Source: Christensenellaceae bacterium
GTDB taxonomy: Bacteria > Bacillota > Clostridia > Christensenellales > UBA1750
Length of the DNA: 6,100 bases
Assembly (NCBI GenBank): GCA_031287285.1
Contig: JAITTC010000182.1
Span: forward strand, 1 to 6,100
Direction of reading: 5' to 3'
In this document: positions 1 to 5,350 of the stretch, in pieces
How positions within the stretch are numbered: the stretch's first letter is position 1
Layout: each line of letters opens with the position of its first letter
Notes under the pieces: model-generated
Databases searched by the model: none
Told to the model about the DNA's origin: nothing
Seen by the model: only the letters and a program-made list of their open reading frames with translations
Translations under genes and position numbers: made by a program

Positions 1-662
1 TCGCCGCCCCCGCTGCTCTTGAGCAGCAGGCGCGTGAGCTTGCGGCCGCCCTCGATCCTTTCGACTACCCTATCATACGCGACGCGGACGGAATGCGTTC
101 CCTCTATGCGCAAAGCAAGGGCCGCCTGGGCGCGAAGGCTGCCCCTGCGGTGGATGAGGGTTACGCTTCTGGCCACTCGCGCAAGATACAGTGCGTCTTC
201 GCAGGCGGTATCGCCGCCGCCCACCACGGCCACGTCCTGCCCGCGGAACAAGGCGCCGTCGCAGGTGGCGCAATACGAAAGCCCTCTGCCCAAAAACTCC
301 GCTTCGCCCGGAATTTCGAGCTTGCGCGGGCTTGCCCCCATGCAAAGGATGACAGCCCTTGCAAAAAGCTCCTCGTTTTTCAGGCGAATTCGCTTTTTCT
401 CACCGCCAAGGCCCAGCTCTAAGACGGCTTCGTTGCGCATCGACAGCCCGAAGCGCTCGGCTTGCTTCAGCATCATTTGCCCAAGCTCCGGCCCGCCCAC
501 CCCTTCCGGAAAGCCGGGGTAATTCTCGATCAAGTTCGTGGTGGCAGCCTGCCCGCCCGGGAAGCCTCCGTCGAAAACGACTGCCTTCAACCCCGCGCGA
601 GCGGCATAAAGCCCGGCGGTCAACCCGGCCGGCCCGGCCCCGATAATCGCAAGGTCCAGCAT
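1..662 (-). CDS. trxB: Thioredoxin reductase, N-terminal 220 residues (runs off left edge)
   Basis: FAD- and NADPH-dependent cytosolic enzyme that reduces thioredoxin. Seen in the translation from the ATG at 662: an N-terminal FAD dinucleotide-binding motif GAGPAG (residues 8-13), the flavin-proximal GGQAATT segment (36-42), the redox-active disulfide CATCDG (131-136), the NADPH-binding VVGGGDTACEDA stretch (146-157), and the HRRGSLRAQ motif (171-179) that contacts the NADPH phosphate in this family. The order FAD, CxxC, NADPH is that of low-molecular-weight bacterial TrxB, usually about 310 residues, so roughly 90 C-terminal residues lie outside the window. The start is supported by GAAAGGGG at 672-679, 9 nt upstream. 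The gene begins 5 nt after the stop of the ArsC-like gene, so the two are probably co-transcribed. Other flavin disulfide reductases such as AhpF or ferredoxin-NADP reductase are less likely: AhpF has an N-terminal extension and the reductases lack CATC. Confidence 0.95.
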   Translation of the reverse strand, partial: MLDLAIIGAGPAGLTAGLYAARAGLKAVVFDGGFPGGQAATTNLIENYPGFPEGVGGPELGQMMLKQAERFGLSMRNEAVLELGLGGEKKRIRLKNEELFARAVILCMGASPRKLEIPGEAEFLGRGLSYCATCDGALFRGQDVAVVGGGDTACEDALYLARVARSVTLIHRRGSLRAQAALALRIEGTHSVRVAYDRVVERIEGGRKLTRLLLKSSGGG

Positions 663-667
663 GGAAT

Positions 668-1021
668 TCAGCCCCTTTCTTCGTCGAGCCAGGCCTGCCA
701 AACGCTTGGGCAAAACCCAACGGTCGCCCTTTTGCCGTTGCGCAGGATCGGCGTTTTCAGCAGCGCCTGGTTTTCGAACAAGATCCGACGGATGAAGGCC
801 TGGTCGAGCGAAAAGCGCGCCGGGCTTTCAGCATAAGCCTTTGATTCCTTATCGATCAGGGCATCAATCCCCACGCCTTGCAGCACCGAATCCAACTCGC
901 GCGCGGAAAGGGGCTTCTTGCCAAGGTCGACGATCTGCAGCTTGACGCGCCTTTCTTTAAACCAGCGCTCGGCCTTGCCACAGTCGAAATTCTTCTTGCC
1001 CATGAATAGCTGCAGGTTCAT
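668..1021 (-). CDS. ArsC/Spx-fold (arsenate reductase family) protein, 117 aa, catalytic Cys replaced by Asn
   Basis: Small thioredoxin-fold protein of the ArsC/Spx/YffB family; the length (117 aa) is normal for it. The N-terminus, LFMGKKNFDCGKAERWF, aligns by eye with the Spx start, where CxxC sits ahead of a KA.xW helix. The position of the catalytic ArsC cysteine (first Cys of Spx CxxC) is Asn11, and only the second-position Cys14 remains. A second cysteine, Cys104, lies in GFCPSVW. The ArsC-like segment TPILRNGKRATVGF (90-103) keeps the conserved cis-Pro region and an arginine. I infer that classical arsenate reduction is unlikely; a redox or regulatory role is possible. The start at 1021 is well supported by GGAGGGGGA (1027-1035), 5 nt upstream. 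It is followed 5 nt later by trxB, which fits a thiol-redox unit. No separate promoter is clear, and the upstream SRP RNA promoter may supply transcripts by read-through. The exact function is not known. Confidence 0.87.
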   Translation of the reverse strand: MNLQLFMGKKNFDCGKAERWFKERRVKLQIVDLGKKPLSARELDSVLQGVGIDALIDKESKAYAESPARFSLDQAFIRRILFENQALLKTPILRNGKRATVGFCPSVWQAWLDEERG

Positions 1022-1054
1022 GCTCGTCCCCCTCCGGGCCCTATAAGCTAAATT

Positions 1055-1082
1055 CGCGCTGGCGAGAAGCCCCGCCAGCGCG
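1055..1082 (-). terminator. Hairpin between SRP RNA and ArsC-like gene, possible weak terminator
   Basis: A perfect 10-bp stem, CGCGCTGGCG (1055-1064) with CGCCAGCGCG (1073-1082), and an 8-nt loop. Read on the minus strand it is followed by AATTTAGCTTATAG, which is only a poor U-tract. It sits where the SRP transcript should end. The weak tail suggests partial read-through into the ArsC-like gene, 33 nt downstream, which has no obvious promoter of its own. On the plus strand no T-run follows, so it is not a plus-strand terminator. It could also simply protect the 3' end from exonucleases. Confidence 0.5.
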
Positions 1083-1097
1083 CATGCAAACGATTTC

Positions 1098-1267
1098 CCC
1101 CTGCTTGCAGGGACGCTCTATGTACGGGTTCCGGGCAGGTCTGCCCGCGGCACAGGCCCGAAGGCCGCTTAGTGCTGCTCCCTTCCGGGCCTGACACGGT
1201 TCACGGCGGGGCCTTGCACGGGGCCCGCCCCTCATCGCCCGCAACAAAGCGCCCCTGCAAACATGGG
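1098..1267 (-). ncRNA. ffs: Signal recognition particle RNA (4.5S/scRNA type)
   Basis: RNA scaffold of the signal recognition particle, which binds Ffh and FtsY to target nascent membrane proteins. The diagnostic apical domain is at 1197-1172 on the minus strand: GUGUCAGG, CCC, the GGAA tetraloop (1186-1183), GGG, then AGCAGCAC. This matches the nearly invariant SRP helix 8, with the UCAGG/AGCAG asymmetric loop that Ffh recognises. Below it a GCCG/CGGC stem encloses the UGAACC/UAAG internal loop. The rod continues with GGGCGGG/CCUGCCC, UGCGGG/CCCGUA and a 13-bp helix between 1260-1248 and 1117-1105 with one G-U pair. That helix extends with one mismatch to 1267/1098. The paired rod is thus about 170 nt, longer than E. 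coli 4.5S and shorter than the Bacillus Alu-containing RNA. I see no convincing Alu domain. The ends are set from pairing, so mature termini could differ by 10-20 nt. Confidence 0.94.
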
Positions 1268-1286
1268 CGCGGCTGATTGCCCTGCC

Positions 1287-1316
1287 ATTATACAGGATTG
1301 CACCGCGAGGATGCAA
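1287..1316 (-). promoter_or_regulatory. Sigma-A type promoter of the SRP RNA gene
   Basis: On the minus strand the -35 is TTGCAT (1316-1311), the spacer is 18 nt, and the -10 is a perfect TATAAT (1292-1287). Transcription should start near the G residues at 1280-1282, about 13 nt before the first paired SRP nucleotide. That position fits a constitutive stable-RNA promoter. The stretch between spoIIE's stop (1351) and this promoter holds only A-rich sequence and a weak GCGAA/TTCGC dyad, with no convincing terminator for spoIIE. Confidence 0.8.
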
Positions 1317-1350
1317 GGCGAATCGGAAGCTTTTTTCGCTTTTAGCGCGC

Positions 1351-3420
1351 TCAGCGCCGCTGGAAGATCCGCGCGACCAAGATCGTCATGTCATCTGGGT
1401 GCTTCGCACCCTCGTAGGCTTCGTCCAAAAGCTGCCTGGCGGCTTGCGCGGGGTCGCGCAGCGGCAGAGCCGCGATGCGCTCCATCAGCCACTCCTCGCC
1501 CCTTTCGCGGCTGTCTGGCACGCCGTCTGAGCTAAGGACCAGCACGTCGCCATCGAGCAGTTGGGTTTCCCCTTCGATTGGGGCCAGCTTTTCGACGATG
1601 CCCATGGGCAGCGCGCCGCCGCGCAGGGGCAGAACCTGCCTGCCGCGCTTGATGTAGCTTCCGCTCGCGCCGATCTTCAGCGCCTTTAGCTTGCCCGTGC
1701 TTAAGTCGATTAACCCGATATCCATGGTGGCGAACATATCCCCTCGCGCGCGGCGCAAAAGAATGTCGTTCACGCCTAAAATCGCCGAATCCGGGTCAAA
1801 ACCGGCGAGCAAATAGTCCTCGAGCAGCTCAATTGCGGCGCGGCTCTCCTCATAGGCCCGAAGGCCGTGCCCCATCCCGTCTGAAATCGCCAAAAGGTAG
1901 CCGCTGCCTGGCAGCTCGCAAAAAAGGTGGCTGTCGCCGCAGGGGCCGCCGTTTTCGCTCTCTCTTTGGGCGCAGCCAACCAGCACGCTGTAGCGCGTCG
2001 CCGGCCCAAGGGTTAGGCTGTGCTCATCGTCGATGGTTCCCGGCAGCTCGCGCAGCGATTGGCCGAGTGCCCGGGCAGCCGCAGCCGCTATCTTCTCTCG
2101 AAGAGCGTCGCTTGCGTTCCTGCGCAGGCGAATGCCGATGCGAAGCTCCCCGCCCACGCTCTGCGCGCGCACCCCTAAGTTTAAGAGTCCTTGCCTGTCT
2201 AGCTCCTCGCTCACGAGCAGAGCCTTATCGGCTTCCAGCTTCACCTCGCGCCCGCTCTCCTCCGCCATGGCCATCAGCGCGGTGCCCACGGCGGAGTACT
2301 GCCGCCCCACGGCGCGTGGATTGATGACGCGCGCCATCGAAAAATAGTGCTCTGCATAGCGCTCAAGCTTGCTGCGGATCTCGGCGCGCACGCGGTTTTC
2401 AACCACGGAAACGTCCTTTTGCGCGCGCTCGTCGCGCTTAAGATGCGCGGAAAGTTCCCGCAGGAGCTTTTGGGGCACCAGCAGCAAAAAGAGCACGGCG
2501 ATTCCGGCCTCGATGAACATGGGGAGGCTAAACCAGTTCTCGTTGAGCGCCGAAGCCAGCAAAATCCCTAAAAACAGCGCGGCCGCGGAGCCCAAGCGCC
2601 CAAGCCTTGAAAAGATGCCGCAGAGCAGGCCGCAAAGCGCTAGCCCCCCAAAAAGATGGGGCGAAGGGTTTTGGCCCAAATAGGCGGCGGAACCGAGCAT
2701 CGCCCCGGCCGCCGCACCCATGCCGGCGCCGCCCAAGGCCCCGGCGAAGAGGCAGCAGAGCAGCATCAGCGTTTCAGATGGTGAAATGCCCCAAAGGGAA
2801 TAGGGCTTCAGCGCCAGCAGCGGCCCTGCGATCAGCAGGCAAAAGCTTGCGATTTCTTCCGCCGAAAGGATCTCCCTTTGCCGCCAGCGCACCGCCAGCG
2901 CAACGGAATAGATCTTGGCCAAAACCATCGTAATCAGTGCCCCCGCACCGGCTAAAAACATCTCATACGGCGTTTGCGCGGAGCTCAGAGGCAGCAAGAG
3001 GGTCAGCAGGCCGGCAAGCAGCAGCACGCTTAGGTCGCTCAGGCGGATTTTGCACAGCGCAAGGCCCAAATATAACCCTAAAAGCGCCAAAATAACCACA
3101 GCTTGCACGGCCGCCCCCGCAAAAAAGGCTCCGAGCGCCGCGCCGAGCCCAGCAAATAAAACGTATTCGCCGCGCATCATGTAGGAAGCCATGATGGCGG
3201 GCCCAAGCGGGCTCAAATCCCCCGTTAAGCGGCTTGCCGCGGTGATGAAACACAGCGCAAAGACCGGCAGCCCCTTCCAAAGGGGCAAAACACGCGAAAA
3301 AAATCCGGGCGCTTCCTCCTTTTCCCCGGGAGGCACGAAGGCCCAGGACTTCAACCTTTCGCGCTTCAGGCTCCAAATGCGCTTCCCCCGCGTCTGTTCA
3401 CCATAGCTGCCGCTTTGCAT
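1351..3420 (-). CDS. spoIIE: Stage II sporulation protein E, membrane-bound PP2C phosphatase (689 aa)
   Basis: Serine phosphatase that dephosphorylates the anti-anti-sigma factor SpoIIAA in the forespore, releasing sigma-F; in Bacillus it also associates with FtsZ at the polar septum. The N-terminus is a basic cytoplasmic stretch (1-43). A block of about eight to ten hydrophobic membrane segments follows (about 44-316). Next comes a soluble, partly helical central region (about 317-472) and a C-terminal PP2C/SpoIIE domain (about 475-687). The domain's metal and catalytic motifs are present: GDSH (Asp496), AISDGMGHG (Asp514), KIGASGSYIKRG (583-593), SSDGVPDS (Asp632) and DDMTILVARI (Asp676/677). 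Bacillus SpoIIE is 827 aa; the difference lies mostly in the central region, about 110 residues shorter here. AAAGGGG (3434-3440) lies 13 nt before the ATG, a rather long spacing, but no better in-frame start exists. The gene is divergent from the pot operon and upstream of the SRP RNA gene. Confidence 0.96.
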   Translation of the reverse strand: MQSGSYGEQTRGKRIWSLKRERLKSWAFVPPGEKEEAPGFFSRVLPLWKGLPVFALCFITAASRLTGDLSPLGPAIMASYMMRGEYVLFAGLGAALGAFFAGAAVQAVVILALLGLYLGLALCKIRLSDLSVLLLAGLLTLLLPLSSAQTPYEMFLAGAGALITMVLAKIYSVALAVRWRQREILSAEEIASFCLLIAGPLLALKPYSLWGISPSETLMLLCCLFAGALGGAGMGAAAGAMLGSAAYLGQNPSPHLFGGLALCGLLCGIFSRLGRLGSAAALFLGILLASALNENWFSLPMFIEAGIAVLFLLLVPQKLLRELSAHLKRDERAQKDVSVVENRVRAEIRSKLERYAEHYFSMARVINPRAVGRQYSAVGTALMAMAEESGREVKLEADKALLVSEELDRQGLLNLGVRAQSVGGELRIGIRLRRNASDALREKIAAAAARALGQSLRELPGTIDDEHSLTLGPATRYSVLVGCAQRESENGGPCGDSHLFCELPGSGYLLAISDGMGHGLRAYEESRAAIELLEDYLLAGFDPDSAILGVNDILLRRARGDMFATMDIGLIDLSTGKLKALKIGASGSYIKRGRQVLPLRGGALPMGIVEKLAPIEGETQLLDGDVLVLSSDGVPDSRERGEEWLMERIAALPLRDPAQAARQLLDEAYEGAKHPDDMTILVARIFQRR

Positions 3421-3464
3421 CTTCGTAATGGATCCCCTTTATATGGTATTTTGAGTACCGTCAT

Positions 3465-3496
3465 CGTATAAGGCCGCGGGTCGCGCCATTGTCGAA
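3465..3496 (-). promoter_or_regulatory. Candidate Spo0A-dependent spoIIE promoter (0A box at -35 position plus -10)
   Basis: The plus strand at 3488-3496 reads ATTGTCGAA. It holds an exact 0A-box core (TGTCGAA) and matches 8 of 9 positions of the Bacillus TTTGTCRAA consensus. On the minus strand a -10-like TATACG (3470-3465) lies about 20 nt from the TTCGAC part of the box. This resembles the sigma-A, Spo0A-activated promoters of Bacillus spoIIE and spoIIG, where a 0A box overlaps a badly spaced -35. Predicted transcription start is about 3458, giving a leader of about 38 nt that contains the SD. The motif is seen; the regulatory role is inferred. Confidence 0.45.
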
Positions 3497-3521
3497 GGGA
3501 TGCTATTTCCCAGCTTTTGTT

Positions 3522-3530
3522 TCCGACAAA
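3522..3530 (-). promoter_or_regulatory. Second 0A-like box upstream of spoIIE
   Basis: On the minus strand TTTGTCGGA matches 8 of 9 positions of the Spo0A consensus TTTGTCRAA. It lies about 34 bp upstream of the better box (centre to centre), at about -68 relative to the inferred spoIIE start. Multiple 0A boxes are usual at Spo0A-activated promoters. A single near-match in AT-richer DNA could be chance. Confidence 0.3.
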
Positions 3531-3558
3531 AATATTTCATTAAAACGCTTTCGGCATA

Positions 3559-3587
3559 TTGACAGCGAAGTTCCAGTGTGGTCTAAT
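3559..3587 (+). promoter_or_regulatory. Sigma-A promoter of the regulator-pot operon
   Basis: The -35 is a perfect TTGACA (3559-3564), the spacer is 17 nt (optimal), and the -10 is TCTAAT (3582-3587), 5 of 6 matches. Transcription should begin near 3594 and produce a leader of about 120 nt before the regulator ATG at 3714. Being this close to consensus, the promoter is probably strong and would need repression, which fits the inverted repeats just downstream. Confidence 0.77.
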
Positions 3588-3600
3588 TCCATTGTGTTTT

Positions 3601-3617
3601 GTTTAGCAAAGCTAAAC
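3601..3617. promoter_or_regulatory. Inverted repeat 1, probable operator in the regulator leader
   Basis: A perfect dyad, GTTTAGC-AAA-GCTAAAC, with 7-bp arms and a 3-bp centre. It begins about 8 bp after the inferred transcription start, where a bound dimer would block initiation or promoter clearance. It shares the core TTAGC-NAA-GCTAA with the repeat at 3665-3679. A binding site for the adjacent XRE-cupin dimer is the simplest explanation. As RNA it could form a small hairpin with a 3-nt loop, which is a less likely role. Confidence 0.62.
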
Positions 3618-3664
3618 TTCAGCCTTAGTATTATGCGCCCGCTTGAGTCCCGCGAAACCCGGGG

Positions 3665-3679
3665 ATTAGCGAAGCTAAT
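3665..3679. promoter_or_regulatory. Inverted repeat 2, second probable operator
   Basis: A perfect dyad, ATTAGC-GAA-GCTAAT, with 6-bp arms. It repeats the core of the 3601-3617 repeat (TTAGC-NAA-GCTAA). The two centres (3609 and 3672) are 63 bp apart, close to six turns of B-DNA, so two bound dimers would face the same side of the helix. It lies 34 nt upstream of the regulator ATG, inside the transcribed leader. Confidence 0.6.
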
Positions 3680-3700
3680 ATGGGGCCGCTCGCAAGAAAA

Positions 3701-3705
3701 GAGGG
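3701..3705 (+). promoter_or_regulatory. Ribosome binding site that sets the regulator start
   Basis: GAGGG, 8 nt before the ATG at 3714. Earlier in-frame starts lack this: the ATG at 3633 has no SD, and any start from 3489 would place the promoter and both operators inside the coding sequence. Confidence 0.75.
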
Positions 3706-3713
3706 CCAAAATC

Positions 3714-4256
3714 ATGGACCTTGGCGAAAAAATCCGTAGGCTGCGCCTGGTGCACGGCCTAACGCAGGAAGAACTCGCCCAGCGCTGCGATCTTTCGAAG
3801 GGCTTCATCTCCCAGCTTGAACGGGATTTGACCTCCCCCTCTATCGCCACCCTGATGGATATTCTAGAGTGCCTCGGCCAGAGCCTGAAATCCTTCTTTT
3901 CAGAGGATATGGAGGAAGAAAAGATCGTCTTTGGCGAGGACGACATCTACGACACGAAGGACCCCGAGAAGGGCACCCGCATTGCCTGGCTCATTCCCAA
4001 TGCGCAAAAGAACGAGATGGAGCCGATTTTGATCGAATTGCAGCCAGGTTCCTCCTCCACGCTCGACAATCCGCACGAAGGCGAGGAATTCGGCTATGTG
4101 CTATCCGGCGGCGTGGTGATAGAGCTCGGCGGGAAGACGCACCGCGCAAAAAGGGGCGAAAGCTTTTATTTTAGGCCTTCAAGCCCGCACCGGCTGCGCA
4201 ATCCCGGCAAGCAGGTCGCCAAAATCCTATGGGTTTGCACACCGCCAAGCTTCTAA
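3714..4256 (+). CDS. XRE-cupin transcriptional regulator, PuuR-like (180 aa), probable polyamine-responsive
   Basis: DNA-binding regulator with an N-terminal XRE-type helix-turn-helix (about residues 5-60; TQEELAQRCDLSKGFISQLER gives recognition helices at 17-37) joined by an acidic linker (64-86) to a C-terminal cupin_2 domain (about 105-178). The cupin shows HEGEEFGYVLSG (121-132), then RGESFYFRPSSPHRL (147-161), with His121, Glu125 and His159 as likely pocket residues. The length matches PuuR-type regulators (about 185 aa). The frame stays open upstream to 3489, but family alignment (MDLGEKIRRLR), the SD at 3701-3705 and the promoter position all favour 3714. It lies 32 nt upstream of potA in the same orientation, a common Firmicute arrangement in which an XRE-cupin regulator leads potABCD. 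I infer that it binds the two TTAGC/GCTAA repeats in its own leader and controls itself and the transporter. Its ligand is inferred, not shown. Confidence 0.91.
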   Translation: MDLGEKIRRLRLVHGLTQEELAQRCDLSKGFISQLERDLTSPSIATLMDILECLGQSLKSFFSEDMEEEKIVFGEDDIYDTKDPEKGTRIAWLIPNAQKNEMEPILIELQPGSSSTLDNPHEGEEFGYVLSGGVVIELGGKTHRAKRGESFYFRPSSPHRLRNPGKQVAKILWVCTPPSF

Positions 4257-4288
4257 TTCCAAAAAACAGCACTTTAGGGGGCTAGGCC

Positions 4289-5350
4289 ATGAGCGTTGTT
4301 GAAAAGCAGCATCTAATCGACCTGGTTGACCTGACCAAGGTCTACGACGGTGAAACCGAGGCGCTTTCTCACCTGAATCTCTACATCCGCAAGAAGGAAT
4401 TCGTCACCTTGCTGGGCCCTTCCGGCTGCGGCAAGACCACGACGCTCAGGCTCGTCGCGGGCTTTGAATTCCCGACCACGGGCCAGGTCTATTTCGAAGG
4501 CAAGGAGATCACCGAGCTTCCGCCTTACAAGCGCCGTGTCAACACGGTCTTTCAGAAATACGCCCTCTTCCCTCACATGAACGTGTTTGAGAACATCGCC
4601 TTTGGCCTGCGGCTTAAAAAAGTCGACGAAGGCGAAATTCAGCTGCGGGTGGGCGAGATGCTCGAGATGGTGAACCTGCGCGGCTTTGGCAAGCGCAAGG
4701 TCGATACGCTCTCGGGCGGGCAGCAGCAGCGCGTGGCGATTGCCCGGGCGCTCGCCAATCGCCCGGAAGTCCTCCTGCTCGACGAGCCCCTGAGCGCGCT
4801 TGATTTAAAGCTGCGCAAAGAGATGCAGATCGAACTGAAGGCGATGCAGCAGCAGCTCGGCATTACCTTCGTCTATGTCACGCACGACCAGGAGGAGGCC
4901 CTCACGATGTCTGACACCATCGTGGTCATGAAGGAGGGCGTCGTGCAGCAGATCGGCACCCCGATCGACATCTACAACGAGCCCAAAAACGCCTTCGTGG
5001 CCGATTTCATAGGCGAGAGCAATATCCTGCCCGGCATCATGCTGCGCGACGAGCTCGTTTCGTTCGAGGGGCACGACTTCCTCTGCGTCGATCAGGGCTT
5101 TGGCGAAAATAAACCAGTCGACGTGGTGATTCGCCCCGAAGATGTGCAGCTTTGCGCGCCGGGCGATGGAATGCTGCGCGGCACCGTGGAATCCATCGTC
5201 TTCAAGGGCGTTCATTACGAGATGATGATTCATACCGGTAGCTTCGTGTTCATGGTGCACTCCACGCTGGCCAAGAGCCCCGGCGAGGAAGTGGGGCTTC
5301 GCGTCGTCCCCTTCGACATTCACATCATGAAAAAGGAGGCGGCCAGGTGA
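4289..5350 (+). CDS. potA: Spermidine/putrescine ABC transporter ATP-binding protein (353 aa)
   Basis: Cytoplasmic ATPase subunit that powers polyamine import through the PotB/PotC channel with binding protein PotD. In order: Walker A GPSGCGKTT (43-51), Q-loop Gln89 in VFQKYALFPHM (a PotA-like stretch), ABC signature LSGGQQQR (141-148), Walker B VLLLDEP (161-167), D-loop SALD (169-172) and switch histidine His199 (VTHDQEEA). The C-terminal part contains a TOBE-type regulatory domain with VVIRPEDVQL (279-288). All ATPase residues are intact and the length is slightly under E. coli PotA (378 aa). AGGGGG (4276-4281) lies 7 nt before the ATG. It is 32 nt downstream of the regulator and its stop overlaps the potB start, so the three are one operon. 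Family members importing other cations or sugars share this architecture; the substrate is inferred from the PotA-like motifs and the potB neighbour. Confidence 0.95.
   Translation: MSVVEKQHLIDLVDLTKVYDGETEALSHLNLYIRKKEFVTLLGPSGCGKTTTLRLVAGFEFPTTGQVYFEGKEITELPPYKRRVNTVFQKYALFPHMNVFENIAFGLRLKKVDEGEIQLRVGEMLEMVNLRGFGKRKVDTLSGGQQQRVAIARALANRPEVLLLDEPLSALDLKLRKEMQIELKAMQQQLGITFVYVTHDQEEALTMSDTIVVMKEGVVQQIGTPIDIYNEPKNAFVADFIGESNILPGIMLRDELVSFEGHDFLCVDQGFGENKPVDVVIRPEDVQLCAPGDGMLRGTVESIVFKGVHYEMMIHTGSFVFMVHSTLAKSPGEEVGLRVVPFDIHIMKKEAAR
5333..5339 (+). promoter_or_regulatory. Strong ribosome binding site for potB, inside the end of potA
   Basis: AAGGAGG, 7 nt before GTG at 5347. It selects the GTG start that overlaps the potA stop as GTGA, implying translational coupling. 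The next in-frame ATG (5386) has no comparable SD and would cut into the first membrane segment. Confidence 0.88.

Noticed and set aside
12..27. Perfect palindrome GCTGCTC-TT-GAGCAGC near the left edge
   Set aside because: It lies inside the trxB coding frame and encodes Leu-Leu-Lys-Ser-Ser. No T-run follows on either strand, so it is probably incidental.
19..720. Several long open frames on both strands across the trxB region
   Set aside because: They are GC-rich shadow frames. The trxB frame has all family motifs and an SD; the others have low-complexity Arg/Ala/Pro-rich translations.
1041..1046. TTATAG on the minus strand as a -10 for the ArsC-like gene
   Set aside because: The -35 position (17-bp spacing) reads CTTCTC, and the predicted start would fall inside the SD.
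1099..1112. Hairpin CCCTGC/GCAGGG as an SRP terminator
   Set aside because: It is followed by GGAAATCG rather than a U-run, and its bases pair better as the basal SRP helix.
1041..1316. A 91-codon minus-strand open frame over the SRP RNA
   Set aside because: It covers the SRP RNA and its promoter, has no SD or recognisable domain, and its bases are explained by RNA pairing.
1833..2933. Plus-strand open frames of 74-163 codons opposite spoIIE
   Set aside because: They lie antisense to a gene with intact family motifs, are Arg/Pro/Ser-rich and lack good SD sites.
3436..3460. TATAAA (minus strand, about 3438-3443) as the spoIIE -10
   Set aside because: No acceptable -35 lies 16-18 nt upstream, and the start would fall on or after the SD. 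The TATACG further upstream fits better.
4805..5323. A 172-codon minus-strand open frame opposite potA
   Set aside because: His/Asp/Leu-rich antisense shadow of a clearly conserved ABC ATPase; no SD or known fold.
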